Origin: an uncultured Oscillibacter sp.
GTDB lineage: Bacteria; Bacillota; Clostridia; Oscillospirales; Oscillospiraceae
NCBI GenBank assembly: GCA_900548505.1
Contig: URKI01000062.1
Coordinates: 1 to 11,614 of the forward strand
DNA length: 11,614 nucleotides
Direction: 5' to 3'
A model generated the notes under the pieces. It ran no database searches. It was not told the origin of the DNA and saw nothing but the letters and a program-made list of their open reading frames with translations. Below are positions 6,452-11,614 of this stretch, one piece after another. A program made the position numbers and the translations under genes. Position 1 is the first letter of the stretch, and each line of letters begins with the position of its first letter.

Positions 6452-7961
6452 GGAGCGATCCTCCCATCATCAGGATACCGAGGGCTTCCTCTGTGGCGTC
6501 GGCCTTGCGGAACTCGCCGGCGGCGCGGCCCTCATAAATAACATAGATCCGGTCGGAGAGGGACATGATCTCCGTCAGCTCGGAGGAGATCAGCAGCACG
6601 GCGTCGCCCCGCTCCCGCTTTTCCAGCAGCTTGTTGTGGATAAACTCCATGGCGCCGATGTCCACGCCGCGGGTGGGCTCGGCGGCGATGAGCAGGGGAG
6701 AGCCCTGCTCGATCTCACGGGCCACGATGAGCTTCTGGATGTTGCCGCCGGAGAGCTCTCCGGCCTTCTGCTCCTGGCCGCTGTTGCGCACATCGTAGTC
6801 ATCCAGCAGCTGCTGGGTGAAGGCGCGGATGCCCTTGGGGTTGAGCAGGCCGTGGCTGGAGATCTGGCTCTGGCGCTGGTGGGCCATGATGGCCGTCTCG
6901 GCCAGGGTGGCCTGCTTGGCGCAGCCGTGGAGATAGCGGTCCTCGGGGATGCAGGCGCAGCCCGCCTCGCGGATCTGGCCCACGGTCTGGCCGGTGACGT
7001 CCTTGCCGTTGAGGAGGATCTTGCCGCCGGTGGGCTCCGTCAGGCCCGTCAGGCACTCGATGAGCTCGGACTGGCCGTTGCCGGACACGCCTGCGATGCC
7101 TACGATCTCGCCGGCATCCACATGGATGGAAAAGCCGTCCAGGATGTTCTTTTTCTCGGAGCCGGCCAGGGTCAGGCCCTGCACGTCCAGCACGGTCTGG
7201 CCGGGCGTCTGGGCGGGCACTTCCCGCTCCACGATGTGGCGGCCCACCATCAGGAAGGACATCTCCTCGATGCTGGTCTCGTCCTTGCGCATCTCCTTGA
7301 TGTGCTTGCCCAGCCGCATGACCATGACCCGGTCGGCCACGGCCATGACCTCATGGAGCTTGTGGGTGATGATGATGATGCTCTTGCCCATTTGGGCCAG
7401 CTTGCGCATGGTGGCCAGCAGCTCCGTGACCTCCTGGGGCGTCAGCACGGCGGAGGGCTCGTCGAAGATGATGATGTCCGCGTCCTGGTAGAGGACCTTC
7501 AGGATCTCCACCCGCTGCTGCAGACCCACGGGGCAGTCGGCCACCCGCAGGCGGGGATCGATGTGCAGGCCGTACTTTTCACAAAGGGACTCCGTGATGC
7601 GCACGGCGGCCTCCCGGTCAAAGAAAATGCCGTGCTTGCGGGGCTCGCGTCCGTAGACGATGTTCTCCGCCACGGAGCAGGGACCCAGCAGCATGAAGTG
7701 CTGCTGCACCATGCCGATCTTCTTGGCGATGGCGTCGTGGGGAGAGCGGAAGTGCTGGAGCTCGCCGTTGAGATAGATCTCGCCGGCAGTGGGACGCTCC
7801 AGTCCGTAGAGGATCTTCATCAAGGTGGACTTGCCTGCGCCGTTTTCGCCCACGACCGCCAAAATCTCGCCCTGGTTCAGGGAGAGATGGACGTCGTCGT
7901 TGGCGTACAGGGAGCCGTATACCTTGGTGATGTGCTTCATTTCCAGCAGCAATGGGATCAC
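6438..7961 (-). CDS. ABC transporter ATPase, two nucleotide-binding domains
   Basis: The 507-residue cytoplasmic motor of a nucleoside importer (NupO/YufO-like, RbsA/MglA architecture). Domain 1: Walker A GENGAGKST (38-46), Q-loop about Q86-Q87, a weak signature PVGLQQR (144-150), Walker B IIIFDEP (163-169) and H-loop H200. Domain 2: a degenerate Walker A GVSGNGQS (291-298) without the Lys, a good signature LSGGN (403-407), an altered Walker B LLIAAEP (423-429) and Ser in place of the H-loop His (about 459-460). This asymmetry is normal for double-domain sugar and nucleoside ATPases. The start is GTG at 7961 with AAAGGA only about three bases before it; TTG (codon 4) or ATG (codon 8) are alternative starts. 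The stop overlaps permease 1 by 14 bases. Confidence 0.95.
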   Translation of the reverse strand: MIPLLLEMKHITKVYGSLYANDDVHLSLNQGEILAVVGENGAGKSTLMKILYGLERPTAGEIYLNGELQHFRSPHDAIAKKIGMVQQHFMLLGPCSVAENIVYGREPRKHGIFFDREAAVRITESLCEKYGLHIDPRLRVADCPVGLQQRVEILKVLYQDADIIIFDEPSAVLTPQEVTELLATMRKLAQMGKSIIIITHKLHEVMAVADRVMVMRLGKHIKEMRKDETSIEEMSFLMVGRHIVEREVPAQTPGQTVLDVQGLTLAGSEKKNILDGFSIHVDAGEIVGIAGVSGNGQSELIECLTGLTEPTGGKILLNGKDVTGQTVGQIREAGCACIPEDRYLHGCAKQATLAETAIMAHQRQSQISSHGLLNPKGIRAFTQQLLDDYDVRNSGQEQKAGELSGGNIQKLIVAREIEQGSPLLIAAEPTRGVDIGAMEFIHNKLLEKRERGDAVLLISSELTEIMSLSDRIYVIYEGRAAGEFRKADATEEALGILMMGGSLHEAV

Positions 7962-7995
7962 CAGTCCTTTCGTTGCGTTGTGGCTGCGCCGTCTC

Positions 7996-8021
7996 CCCGG
8001 CGGAAGGCGCTTCCGTCCGGG
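7996..8021 (-). promoter_or_regulatory. Second hairpin before the ATPase gene
   Basis: CCCGG plus CGGAAG pairs with CTTCCG plus CCGGG around a GCG loop (11 bp, one bulged T at 8016). It lies between the 17-bp terminator-like stem and the ATPase start and has no T-tract. It may be an RNA stability or processing structure; function is inferred only from position. Confidence 0.45.
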
Positions 8022-8038
8022 AGGCAGCGCAGGCAGAG

Positions 8039-8079
8039 AAAAAGCAGACGGGAAGAGCGGTTTCTTCCCGTCTGCTTTT
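8039..8079 (-). terminator. Intra-operon terminator after the binding-protein gene
   Basis: A perfect 17-bp inverted repeat (8040-8056 and 8063-8079, loop GCGGTT) lies 57 bases after the lipoprotein stop. On the minus strand the stem ends in TTTTTC. No obvious promoter is seen between it and the ATPase gene, so it probably acts as a leaky terminator or a 3'-protecting hairpin that raises binding-protein mRNA over transporter mRNA, a common layout in ABC importers. Confidence 0.82.
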
Positions 8080-8136
8080 GCGTGTTCATTCTGAAAATCC
8101 CTGAGGACTACTCAGAGCAGACGACCTTATCGCGAA

Positions 8137-9210
8137 TCAGCCGGCGAGATACTCTTCTTCGGTGGGGTACTCCTTCAGGTCCAGAGCGCCGGTGCGCAGA
8201 TCCTCAGCGATCTGCTGCAGCTGGGCAATGTCCTCATCGCTCAGACGCTCGCTTCTGGGGTTTTCAGACTCGTGGGTCACATACACGGCACCGATGGCAC
8301 CCTCGGCAACGCCCCAAACGGCGGTGTCGTTGGTCCAGTTGCCGCTGAAGAACTCGTCCACCACGTTCAGCAGAGTCTGATAGGTGTCCTTGAGCTGAGT
8401 GGAGACGATGTAGGGGTTGTTGGCGTCGGTCTGGTCAGCGTCCTGACCGGAGGTGTAGAAGCCCTTCTCCTTGGCGGCCTCGAACACGCCGTCACCGCCG
8501 GCGGCAGCGGCGTCGTTGATGAACAGGCAGCCCTGCTCATACTGCTGGATGGCCAGCTCCTTGGCCTTGGCGGGGTCAGAGAAAGAGTTGGTGTAGTTGA
8601 AGACGAACTGAGCCTCGGGGTCGATGGACTTCACGCCCTCCATGTAGCCGTAGCGATACTTCCAGGAGCCGGGGCCCTCGGTGACGTGCACGCCGCCGTA
8701 CATGTGGGACTCGCCGTCCACGGTCAGAGCGGCCAGAGCGCCGATCAGGTAAGCACCCTCCTGCTCACGGTAGCCGATGCACTTGATGTTGTCGTTGTCC
8801 ACCTCGGTGTCGATCAGGCAGTAGGTGGAAGCGTCGGGGAACTCGTTGGCGACCTTGTTCATGGGATCGCCGGCAGCCCAGCCGCCGCCGATGATCAGGT
8901 CATACTCCTCCACGGCCAGAGCGCGGATGTTGTCCTCGAAAGCAGCGGTGTCGGCGCACTCGACCACGTAGGGCTCGTAGCCGTAGGTCTCAGCGGCCTC
9001 GTTCAGGGCGTTCACCATCTGGACCAGGAACATATTGGTGCCGACCTTGTCGCACACCAGGGCGATCTTCATGCCCTCACCGGGCAGACCAGCGGTCTCG
9101 CCGCCCTCGGCGGGAGTTTCCTCGGCAGGGGTCTCCTCCTTGCTGCCGCAGGCGGTCAGCAGGGACAGGGACATGGCCAGCGCCAGGATCAAAGCAAGAG
9201 TCTTCTTCAT
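8137..9210 (-). CDS. BMP/PnrA-family substrate-binding lipoprotein
   Basis: A 357-residue membrane-anchored receptor of the importer. A signal peptide MKKTLALILALAMSL is followed by a lipobox LTAC with lipidated C21, then an acidic Pro/Glu/Thr linker (about 23-46). The mature part follows the Bmp (Med/PnrA) fold: VEEYDLIIGGG (100-110), IGYREQEGAYLIGALAAL (145-162), the SDPAKAKELA region (211-220), AAAAGGDGVFEAAKEKG (234-250) and DADQ (257-260). Family members bind purine nucleosides. The first ligand loop is unusual: DKVGTNMF (54-61) replaces the common DxSFN-type motif, so the ligand is uncertain. GGAGGA lies six bases before the ATG. This is the first gene of the operon, expressed from a near-perfect promoter. 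Confidence 0.94.
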   Translation of the reverse strand: MKKTLALILALAMSLSLLTACGSKEETPAEETPAEGGETAGLPGEGMKIALVCDKVGTNMFLVQMVNALNEAAETYGYEPYVVECADTAAFEDNIRALAVEEYDLIIGGGWAAGDPMNKVANEFPDASTYCLIDTEVDNDNIKCIGYREQEGAYLIGALAALTVDGESHMYGGVHVTEGPGSWKYRYGYMEGVKSIDPEAQFVFNYTNSFSDPAKAKELAIQQYEQGCLFINDAAAAGGDGVFEAAKEKGFYTSGQDADQTDANNPYIVSTQLKDTYQTLLNVVDEFFSGNWTNDTAVWGVAEGAIGAVYVTHESENPRSERLSDEDIAQLQQIAEDLRTGALDLKEYPTEEEYLAG

Positions 9211-9225
9211 GTTTCATCCTCCATC

Positions 9226-9236
9226 GTACACTGTAC
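9226..9236 (-). repeat. Short palindrome next to the lipoprotein RBS
   Basis: GTACACTGTAC is an inverted repeat with arms GTACA / TGTAC and a single central base, three bases upstream of the GGAGGA site. The loop would be too short for a stable RNA hairpin, so if functional it is more likely a protein-binding site. It may be chance. Confidence 0.35.
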
Positions 9237-9318
9237 TTGTAAAAAATAACGGGAGTGACGACGGTTTTGGAACCATGCCGCCAAAAAGCAACACAATTCT
9301 CCGCCGTTCCCAATGGGT

Positions 9319-9348
9319 ATTATAGGGCAAGGTGTTATCTTTTGTCAA
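9319..9348 (-). promoter_or_regulatory. Promoter of the nucleoside uptake operon
   Basis: On the minus strand TTGACA (9348-9343), an 18-base spacer and TATAAT (9324-9319) match consensus at all 12 positions. The start should fall near 9311-9313, giving a leader of about 100 bases before the lipoprotein ATG. I see no purine riboswitch core or other known riboswitch in that leader. Confidence 0.92.
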
Positions 9349-9383
9349 TCGAGATTTTACAATTTTGACCCCCACAGGCTTCA

Positions 9384-9466
9384 TTTCAACGAAAACCAAC
9401 AAAAATTCGCCATTTTTTCATGAATAACGCAAAAGAAAAGTCGACCTTTGATGAAAATCAACAAAA
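9384..9466 (-). repeat. Two imperfect direct repeats upstream of the operon promoter
   Basis: The intergenic stretch 9211-9531 has no gene. On the plus strand TTTCAACGAAAACCAACAAAAA (written in two parts: TTTCAACGAAAA + CCAACAAAAA, 9384-9405) recurs as TTTGATGAAAATCAACAAAA (9447-9466), each followed by TTC(C)GCC-like sequence. On the minus strand each copy reads as two phased 10-base units of the form TTTTnGTTGr and TTTTCrTyrA. The shared CAACAAAA cores are 62 bases apart, close to six helical turns. The second copy contains TTGAT-GAAA-ATCAA. These look like binding sites for a dimeric or tetrameric regulator about 70-155 bases upstream of the start. Confidence 0.55.
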
Positions 9467-9494
9467 GATTCCGCCCGCCCGGTCCGCCAGACGG

Positions 9495-9525
9495 AAAAGC
9501 CGCCGCCGGAAATTCCGGCGGCGGC
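9495..9525 (-). terminator. Terminator of the alcohol dehydrogenase gene
   Basis: A GC-rich perfect inverted repeat (arms 9499-9511 and 9513-9525, 13 possible pairs around one base, in practice a loop of 3-5) is followed on the minus strand by TTTT. It starts 7 bases after the stop codon. The short T-tract is offset by a very stable stem. Confidence 0.82.
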
Positions 9526-9531
9526 TGGTGC

Positions 9532-10695
9532 TCACAGGCTCATGCGCAGAATATTCAGGATATCCTCCTGGCTCAGGGGGACGAAAGTGCGGTCGAAGCC
9601 GGGGGTACGGGCCTTCTTGGCCATCAGCTCCAGATGCTCCTCGCCGATGCCCACCTCGTGGAGCGTGGCGGGCAGGCCCAGGGAGGTGAAGAACGCCCGG
9701 GTCTTGGCGATGGCCTCCTCGGCGCGCTGCTGGGGCGGCAGGGAAGCGTCCAGACCCCACACGTTGGTGCCGTACCGGGCAAAGCGGTCCACGGTGCGCT
9801 CATTGAGCACGTAGCGCATCCAGTTGGGGGTCAGGATGGCCAGGCCCACGCCGTGGGTGATGTCGTAGAAGGCGGAGAGCTCATGCTCGATCTTGTGGAC
9901 GCTCCAGGCCACGGGCTTGCCCATGTCCAAAAAGCCGTTGATGGCCCAGGGGGCGCACCACATGAGGTTGGCCCGGGCCTCGTAGTCGTTGGGGTCGGCG
10001 ATGGCACGGGGACCGTAGTGGATGCAGGCCCGGAGGATGTCCTCGGCCATGCTGTCGGCCAGGAAGGAGGTCTCGATGGGGCTGAAGTAGTTTTCAAAGG
10101 TGTGGGACATGATGTCCGCGGTGCCTGCGGCGGTCTGGGAGGCGGGCAGGGAGCAGGTGTAGGTGGGGTCCAGGATGGACACGGCGGGCAGGCAGCAGGC
10201 AGCGGCAAAGTCCAGCTTCTCCTGGGTGTCTGGGTTGGAGATGACGGCCACGGAGTCCATCTCGGAACCGGTGGCGGCCATGGTCAGCACGGTGAAAATG
10301 GGCAGGGCGCGCTCGGGCACGGCCTTGCCGCTGGGGAAGTCCCAGGCATCGCCGTCGTAGCAGGCGCCGGCGGCAATGGCCTTGGCGCAGTCGATGACAC
10401 TGCCGCCGCCCAGGGCCAGCACGCCGTCCAGGTTATGCTCCCGGCACAGCGCCACACCCTGGCGGACGGTGGAAATGCGGGGGTTGGGCTCCACGCCGCC
10501 CAACTCCGTCCAGAAGAGGTTCTGGGACTTGAGCTGTTCCACGGCGCCGTCGTACACGCCGTTGCGGCGGATGCTGCCTCCGCCGTAGACCATCAGCAGC
10601 CGGCTGGAGCGGCGGGCCATCTCAGCGCCCAGCTTTTGGATCTGTCCTTGTCCGAAGTGGACCGTGGTGGGAATGGAGAAGGTGAAATTCTTCAT
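9532..10695 (-). CDS. Iron-type alcohol dehydrogenase, YqhD/BDH subfamily
   Basis: A 387-residue cytoplasmic oxidoreductase, the same length as E. coli YqhD, predicted to reduce aldehydes (butanal, acetaldehyde and similar) with NAD(P)H. The start at 10695 (MKNFTFSIPTTVHFGQG) matches the family N-terminus; an in-frame start 32 codons upstream would lie inside the promoter. The coenzyme region shows YGGGSIRRNGVYD (37-49) and LALGGGSVIDCAKAIAAG (93-110). The metal ligands D194, H198, H267 and H281 are all present, at the YqhD positions I recall. GGGS at 38-41 resembles the NADPH-preferring YqhD loop, so NADPH is likely. The gene has its own promoter and terminator and is divergent from the deoR-type gene. 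No clear strong RBS: only AAAGG about 13 bases before the ATG. Confidence 0.96.
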   Translation of the reverse strand: MKNFTFSIPTTVHFGQGQIQKLGAEMARRSSRLLMVYGGGSIRRNGVYDGAVEQLKSQNLFWTELGGVEPNPRISTVRQGVALCREHNLDGVLALGGGSVIDCAKAIAAGACYDGDAWDFPSGKAVPERALPIFTVLTMAATGSEMDSVAVISNPDTQEKLDFAAACCLPAVSILDPTYTCSLPASQTAAGTADIMSHTFENYFSPIETSFLADSMAEDILRACIHYGPRAIADPNDYEARANLMWCAPWAINGFLDMGKPVAWSVHKIEHELSAFYDITHGVGLAILTPNWMRYVLNERTVDRFARYGTNVWGLDASLPPQQRAEEAIAKTRAFFTSLGLPATLHEVGIGEEHLELMAKKARTPGFDRTFVPLSQEDILNILRMSL

Positions 10696-10735
10696 GGAGG
10701 CACCAAACCTTTCCGTATCATTTAATAAGGTATGT

Positions 10736-10763
10736 CCGCCCCCGCGTCCAGCGGGACAGGCGG
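10736..10763 (-). promoter_or_regulatory. Hairpin at the 5' end of the dehydrogenase transcript
   Basis: CCGCC-CCCGC pairs with GCGGG-GGCGG, with loop GTCCA and a bulged ACA (10 bp). The predicted transcription start is about 10766, so this stem would form at the very 5' end of the message. It could stabilise the mRNA; there is no T-tract to make it an attenuator. Confidence 0.5.
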
Positions 10764-10787
10764 TTTGTGAGAATGGTATCACACAAA
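10764..10787 (-). promoter_or_regulatory. Candidate operator over the dehydrogenase -10
   Basis: A 24-base inverted repeat: TTTGTG at one end, CACAAA at the other, and matching GA/TC two bases further in (8 of 9 arm positions, with a 6-base centre). It covers the predicted -10 box and start site of the dehydrogenase promoter. This position favours repression. The halves resemble TGTGA/TCACA but with an 8-base gap instead of the 6 of CRP sites. Confidence 0.6.
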
Positions 10788-10801
10788 TCAACAGCAGTCA
10801 A
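10773..10801 (-). promoter_or_regulatory. Promoter of the alcohol dehydrogenase gene
   Basis: On the minus strand TTGACT (10801-10796), a 17-base spacer and TACCAT (10778-10773) with an extended -10 TGA just upstream. The -10 is moderate, the -35 is 5 of 6. The start falls near 10766. Confidence 0.7.
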
Positions 10802-10822
10802 CATGTGGTTTTGGGAAAAACC
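10788..10822. repeat. Repeats between the divergent promoters
   Basis: TCAACA occurs at 10788-10793 and again at 10798-10803, exactly 10 bases apart, the second overlapping the dehydrogenase -35. Next to them GGTTTT-GGGA-AAAACC (10807-10822) is a perfect 6-bp inverted repeat lying between the two -35 boxes. AAATCAACA (10785-10793) is also found at 9455-9463 upstream of the lipoprotein operon. Confidence 0.5.
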
Positions 10823-10834
10823 CATGGCTATCCA

Positions 10835-10863
10835 TTGACGAGGCGGGAGAAATATGCCATAAT
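10835..10863 (+). promoter_or_regulatory. Promoter of the deoR-type regulator gene
   Basis: TTGACG (10835-10840), a 17-base spacer and CATAAT (10858-10863): 5 of 6 matches in each box. The start should be near 10870, leaving a leader of about 145 bases with only small hairpins (for example GCGG-TAGTT-CCGC at 10907-10919) and no recognised riboswitch. Confidence 0.78.
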
Positions 10864-11014
10864 GGTCGAAAATGCACAGAAAATACCGGGATATCCCCAG
10901 CCGGACGCGGTAGTTCCGCTGTGCGGCTCTGCTGAAAAATGCGGAAGATCGTGAACAGTCCCGGAAAAGCAACGAAAAAAACGGCGTTTGCCGGAATTTG
11001 GGAGGGCAGCAGTC

Positions 11015-11565
11015 ATGATGACAGCCCAAAGACGCAGCGAACTGAAAAAATATATGCTGGAGCACAAGAGCGCCTCCGTGCTGGAGATGGCCCGCCGGTT
11101 CTCCGTCAGCGGCCAGACTATCCGCCGGGACTTCGAGGTGCTGGAAAACGAGGGCTTTCTGCTGCGCTCCTACGGCGGCGCCATGGTGAAAGACCGTAAG
11201 GCAGTCACGGAGACCAACCAGGTGAAAAGCGCCCTGTTCGTGGATGAAAAGCGGGCCATCTGCCGCCTGGCAGCCAGCCGCATCTACCCCAACGACTGCA
11301 TTTTCATCGACCACTCCACCACGGCCCTGGCCCTGTGCCAGGAGATCCGGCGCATGCCGCTGACGGTGCTCACCAACTCCTACCGGGTGGTGGGTCAGCT
11401 GGCGGGCTGCCCTAACATCAAGGTCATCTCCACCGGCGGCGTGTTCCATGACCGGCAGGAGGGCTTTTTCGGCCTGGAGACGGTGCGGTATCTGGAGCAG
11501 CACTGCGTGGACAAGGCGTTCTTGTCCTGCCGGTCTGTGGATTTCCAGCGGGGCGTCAGCGACTC
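11015..11565 (+). CDS. DeoR-family transcriptional regulator, 3' end missing
   Basis: The frame opens at ATG 11015 (a second ATG follows directly) and runs without a stop into the adapter, giving 183 complete codons of a family that is usually about 250 residues. GGGAGGG about nine bases before the ATG is the RBS. The N-terminus is a DeoR winged helix-turn-helix: QRRSELKKYMLEHKSASVLE, then ARRFSVSGQTIRRDFEVLE (26-44), with the signature TIRRD (35-39) and GFLLRSYGGA (47-56). The C-terminal effector domain starts with IDHSTTALALCQEI (98-111), where family members bind a phosphosugar, and continues through TNSY (120-123), STGGVF (139-144) and VDKAFLSC (165-172). Likely ligand is a sugar phosphate, and likely targets are the divergent dehydrogenase, itself and genes beyond the window end. 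Confidence 0.95.
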
Positions 11566-11614
11566 CTGTCTCTTATACACATCTCCGAGCCCACGAGACC
11601 GGAGCCTATCTCGT
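11566..11614. other. Sequencing adapter (Nextera i7 side), inverted copy
   Basis: CTGTCTCTTATACACATCT, then the Nextera adapter and the index CGGAGCCT, is the exact reverse complement of bases 2-50. It truncates the regulator gene in frame. Base 11566 could also belong to the genome, since the codon there reads either way. Confidence 0.97.

Noticed and set aside
6450..8348. Long plus-strand open frames opposite the transporter genes, also at 3515-4384, 4395-5363, 5345-6541, 8272-9249 and 9448-10725
   Set aside because: Each lies antisense to a well-supported gene, has low-complexity composition and no family motif. They reflect rare stops in the antisense frame of GC-rich genes.
9211..9312. 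A purine riboswitch in the leader of the nucleoside operon
   Set aside because: The conserved purine-aptamer segments (TATAATCC...CTACC...ACCGTAAAT-like) are absent; the TATAAT present is the promoter -10.
10764..10787. A CRP site over the dehydrogenase promoter
   Set aside because: TGTGA and TCACA are separated by 8 bases rather than 6, and cAMP-CRP control is not expected in clostridia; kept only as a generic operator.
10862..10954. A 30-codon leader peptide before the regulator gene
   Set aside because: Its ATG overlaps the -10 box, so it would not be in the transcript, and there is no regulatory codon run.
10982..10993. Minus-strand terminator CGGC-AAAC-GCCG followed by seven T
   Set aside because: The stem is only 4 bp and no minus-strand gene ends there; it lies in the leader of the plus-strand regulator.
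1..11614. A composite transposon bounded by 49-bp terminal inverted repeats
   Set aside because: The repeats are commercial Nextera adapter with a sample index, there is no transposase gene, and the content is ordinary chromosomal genes.

Overview
The window is a GC-rich Gram-positive-type chromosomal fragment. A full-length T-box leader, strong TTGACA/TATAAT-type promoters, GGAGG ribosome-binding sites and the gene content fit a high-GC clostridium of the Oscillospiraceae kind. That placement is inference; there is no rRNA or other taxonomic marker. Both ends are not biological. Positions 1-50 and 11566-11614 are Illumina Nextera i7 adapter ending in the Tn5 mosaic end, in inverted orientation and with the same 8-base index, so the real insert is about 51-11565 and the genes at its edges are cut or of uncertain extent.

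Left part, plus strand: a short unrecognised ORF (71-241) with its own terminator, then a promoter, an isoleucine T-box leader (about 323-609) and ileS (646-3459), which ends in a terminator. ileS is tail-to-tail with the next gene, and each side has its own terminator.

Middle, minus strand (9348 down to 3579): a nucleoside-type uptake and cleavage operon. In transcription order it holds a consensus promoter, a BMP/PnrA-family lipoprotein, a 17-bp hairpin terminator, a double ATPase, two overlapping permeases, a second hairpin and a hexameric-type nucleoside phosphorylase. The layout fits import of a nucleoside, then phosphorolysis to base and (deoxy)ribose-1-phosphate. The hairpin after the lipoprotein gene probably sets high binding protein and lower transporter expression.

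Right part: a YqhD/BDH-type iron-dependent alcohol dehydrogenase (minus, 9532-10695) is divergent from a DeoR-family repressor gene (plus, from 11015). The repressor gene is open to the artificial end, has no stop and lacks its C-terminus. The divergent promoter region carries several inverted and direct repeats, and one motif (TCAACA preceded by AAA) also occurs upstream of the lipoprotein promoter. A shared DeoR-type regulator for nucleoside uptake and aldehyde reduction is a testable inference. I see no CRISPR array, phage gene, insertion sequence or clear novel system. The most useful observations are the repeat-rich regulatory regions, the atypical active site of the phosphorylase and the adapter contamination.
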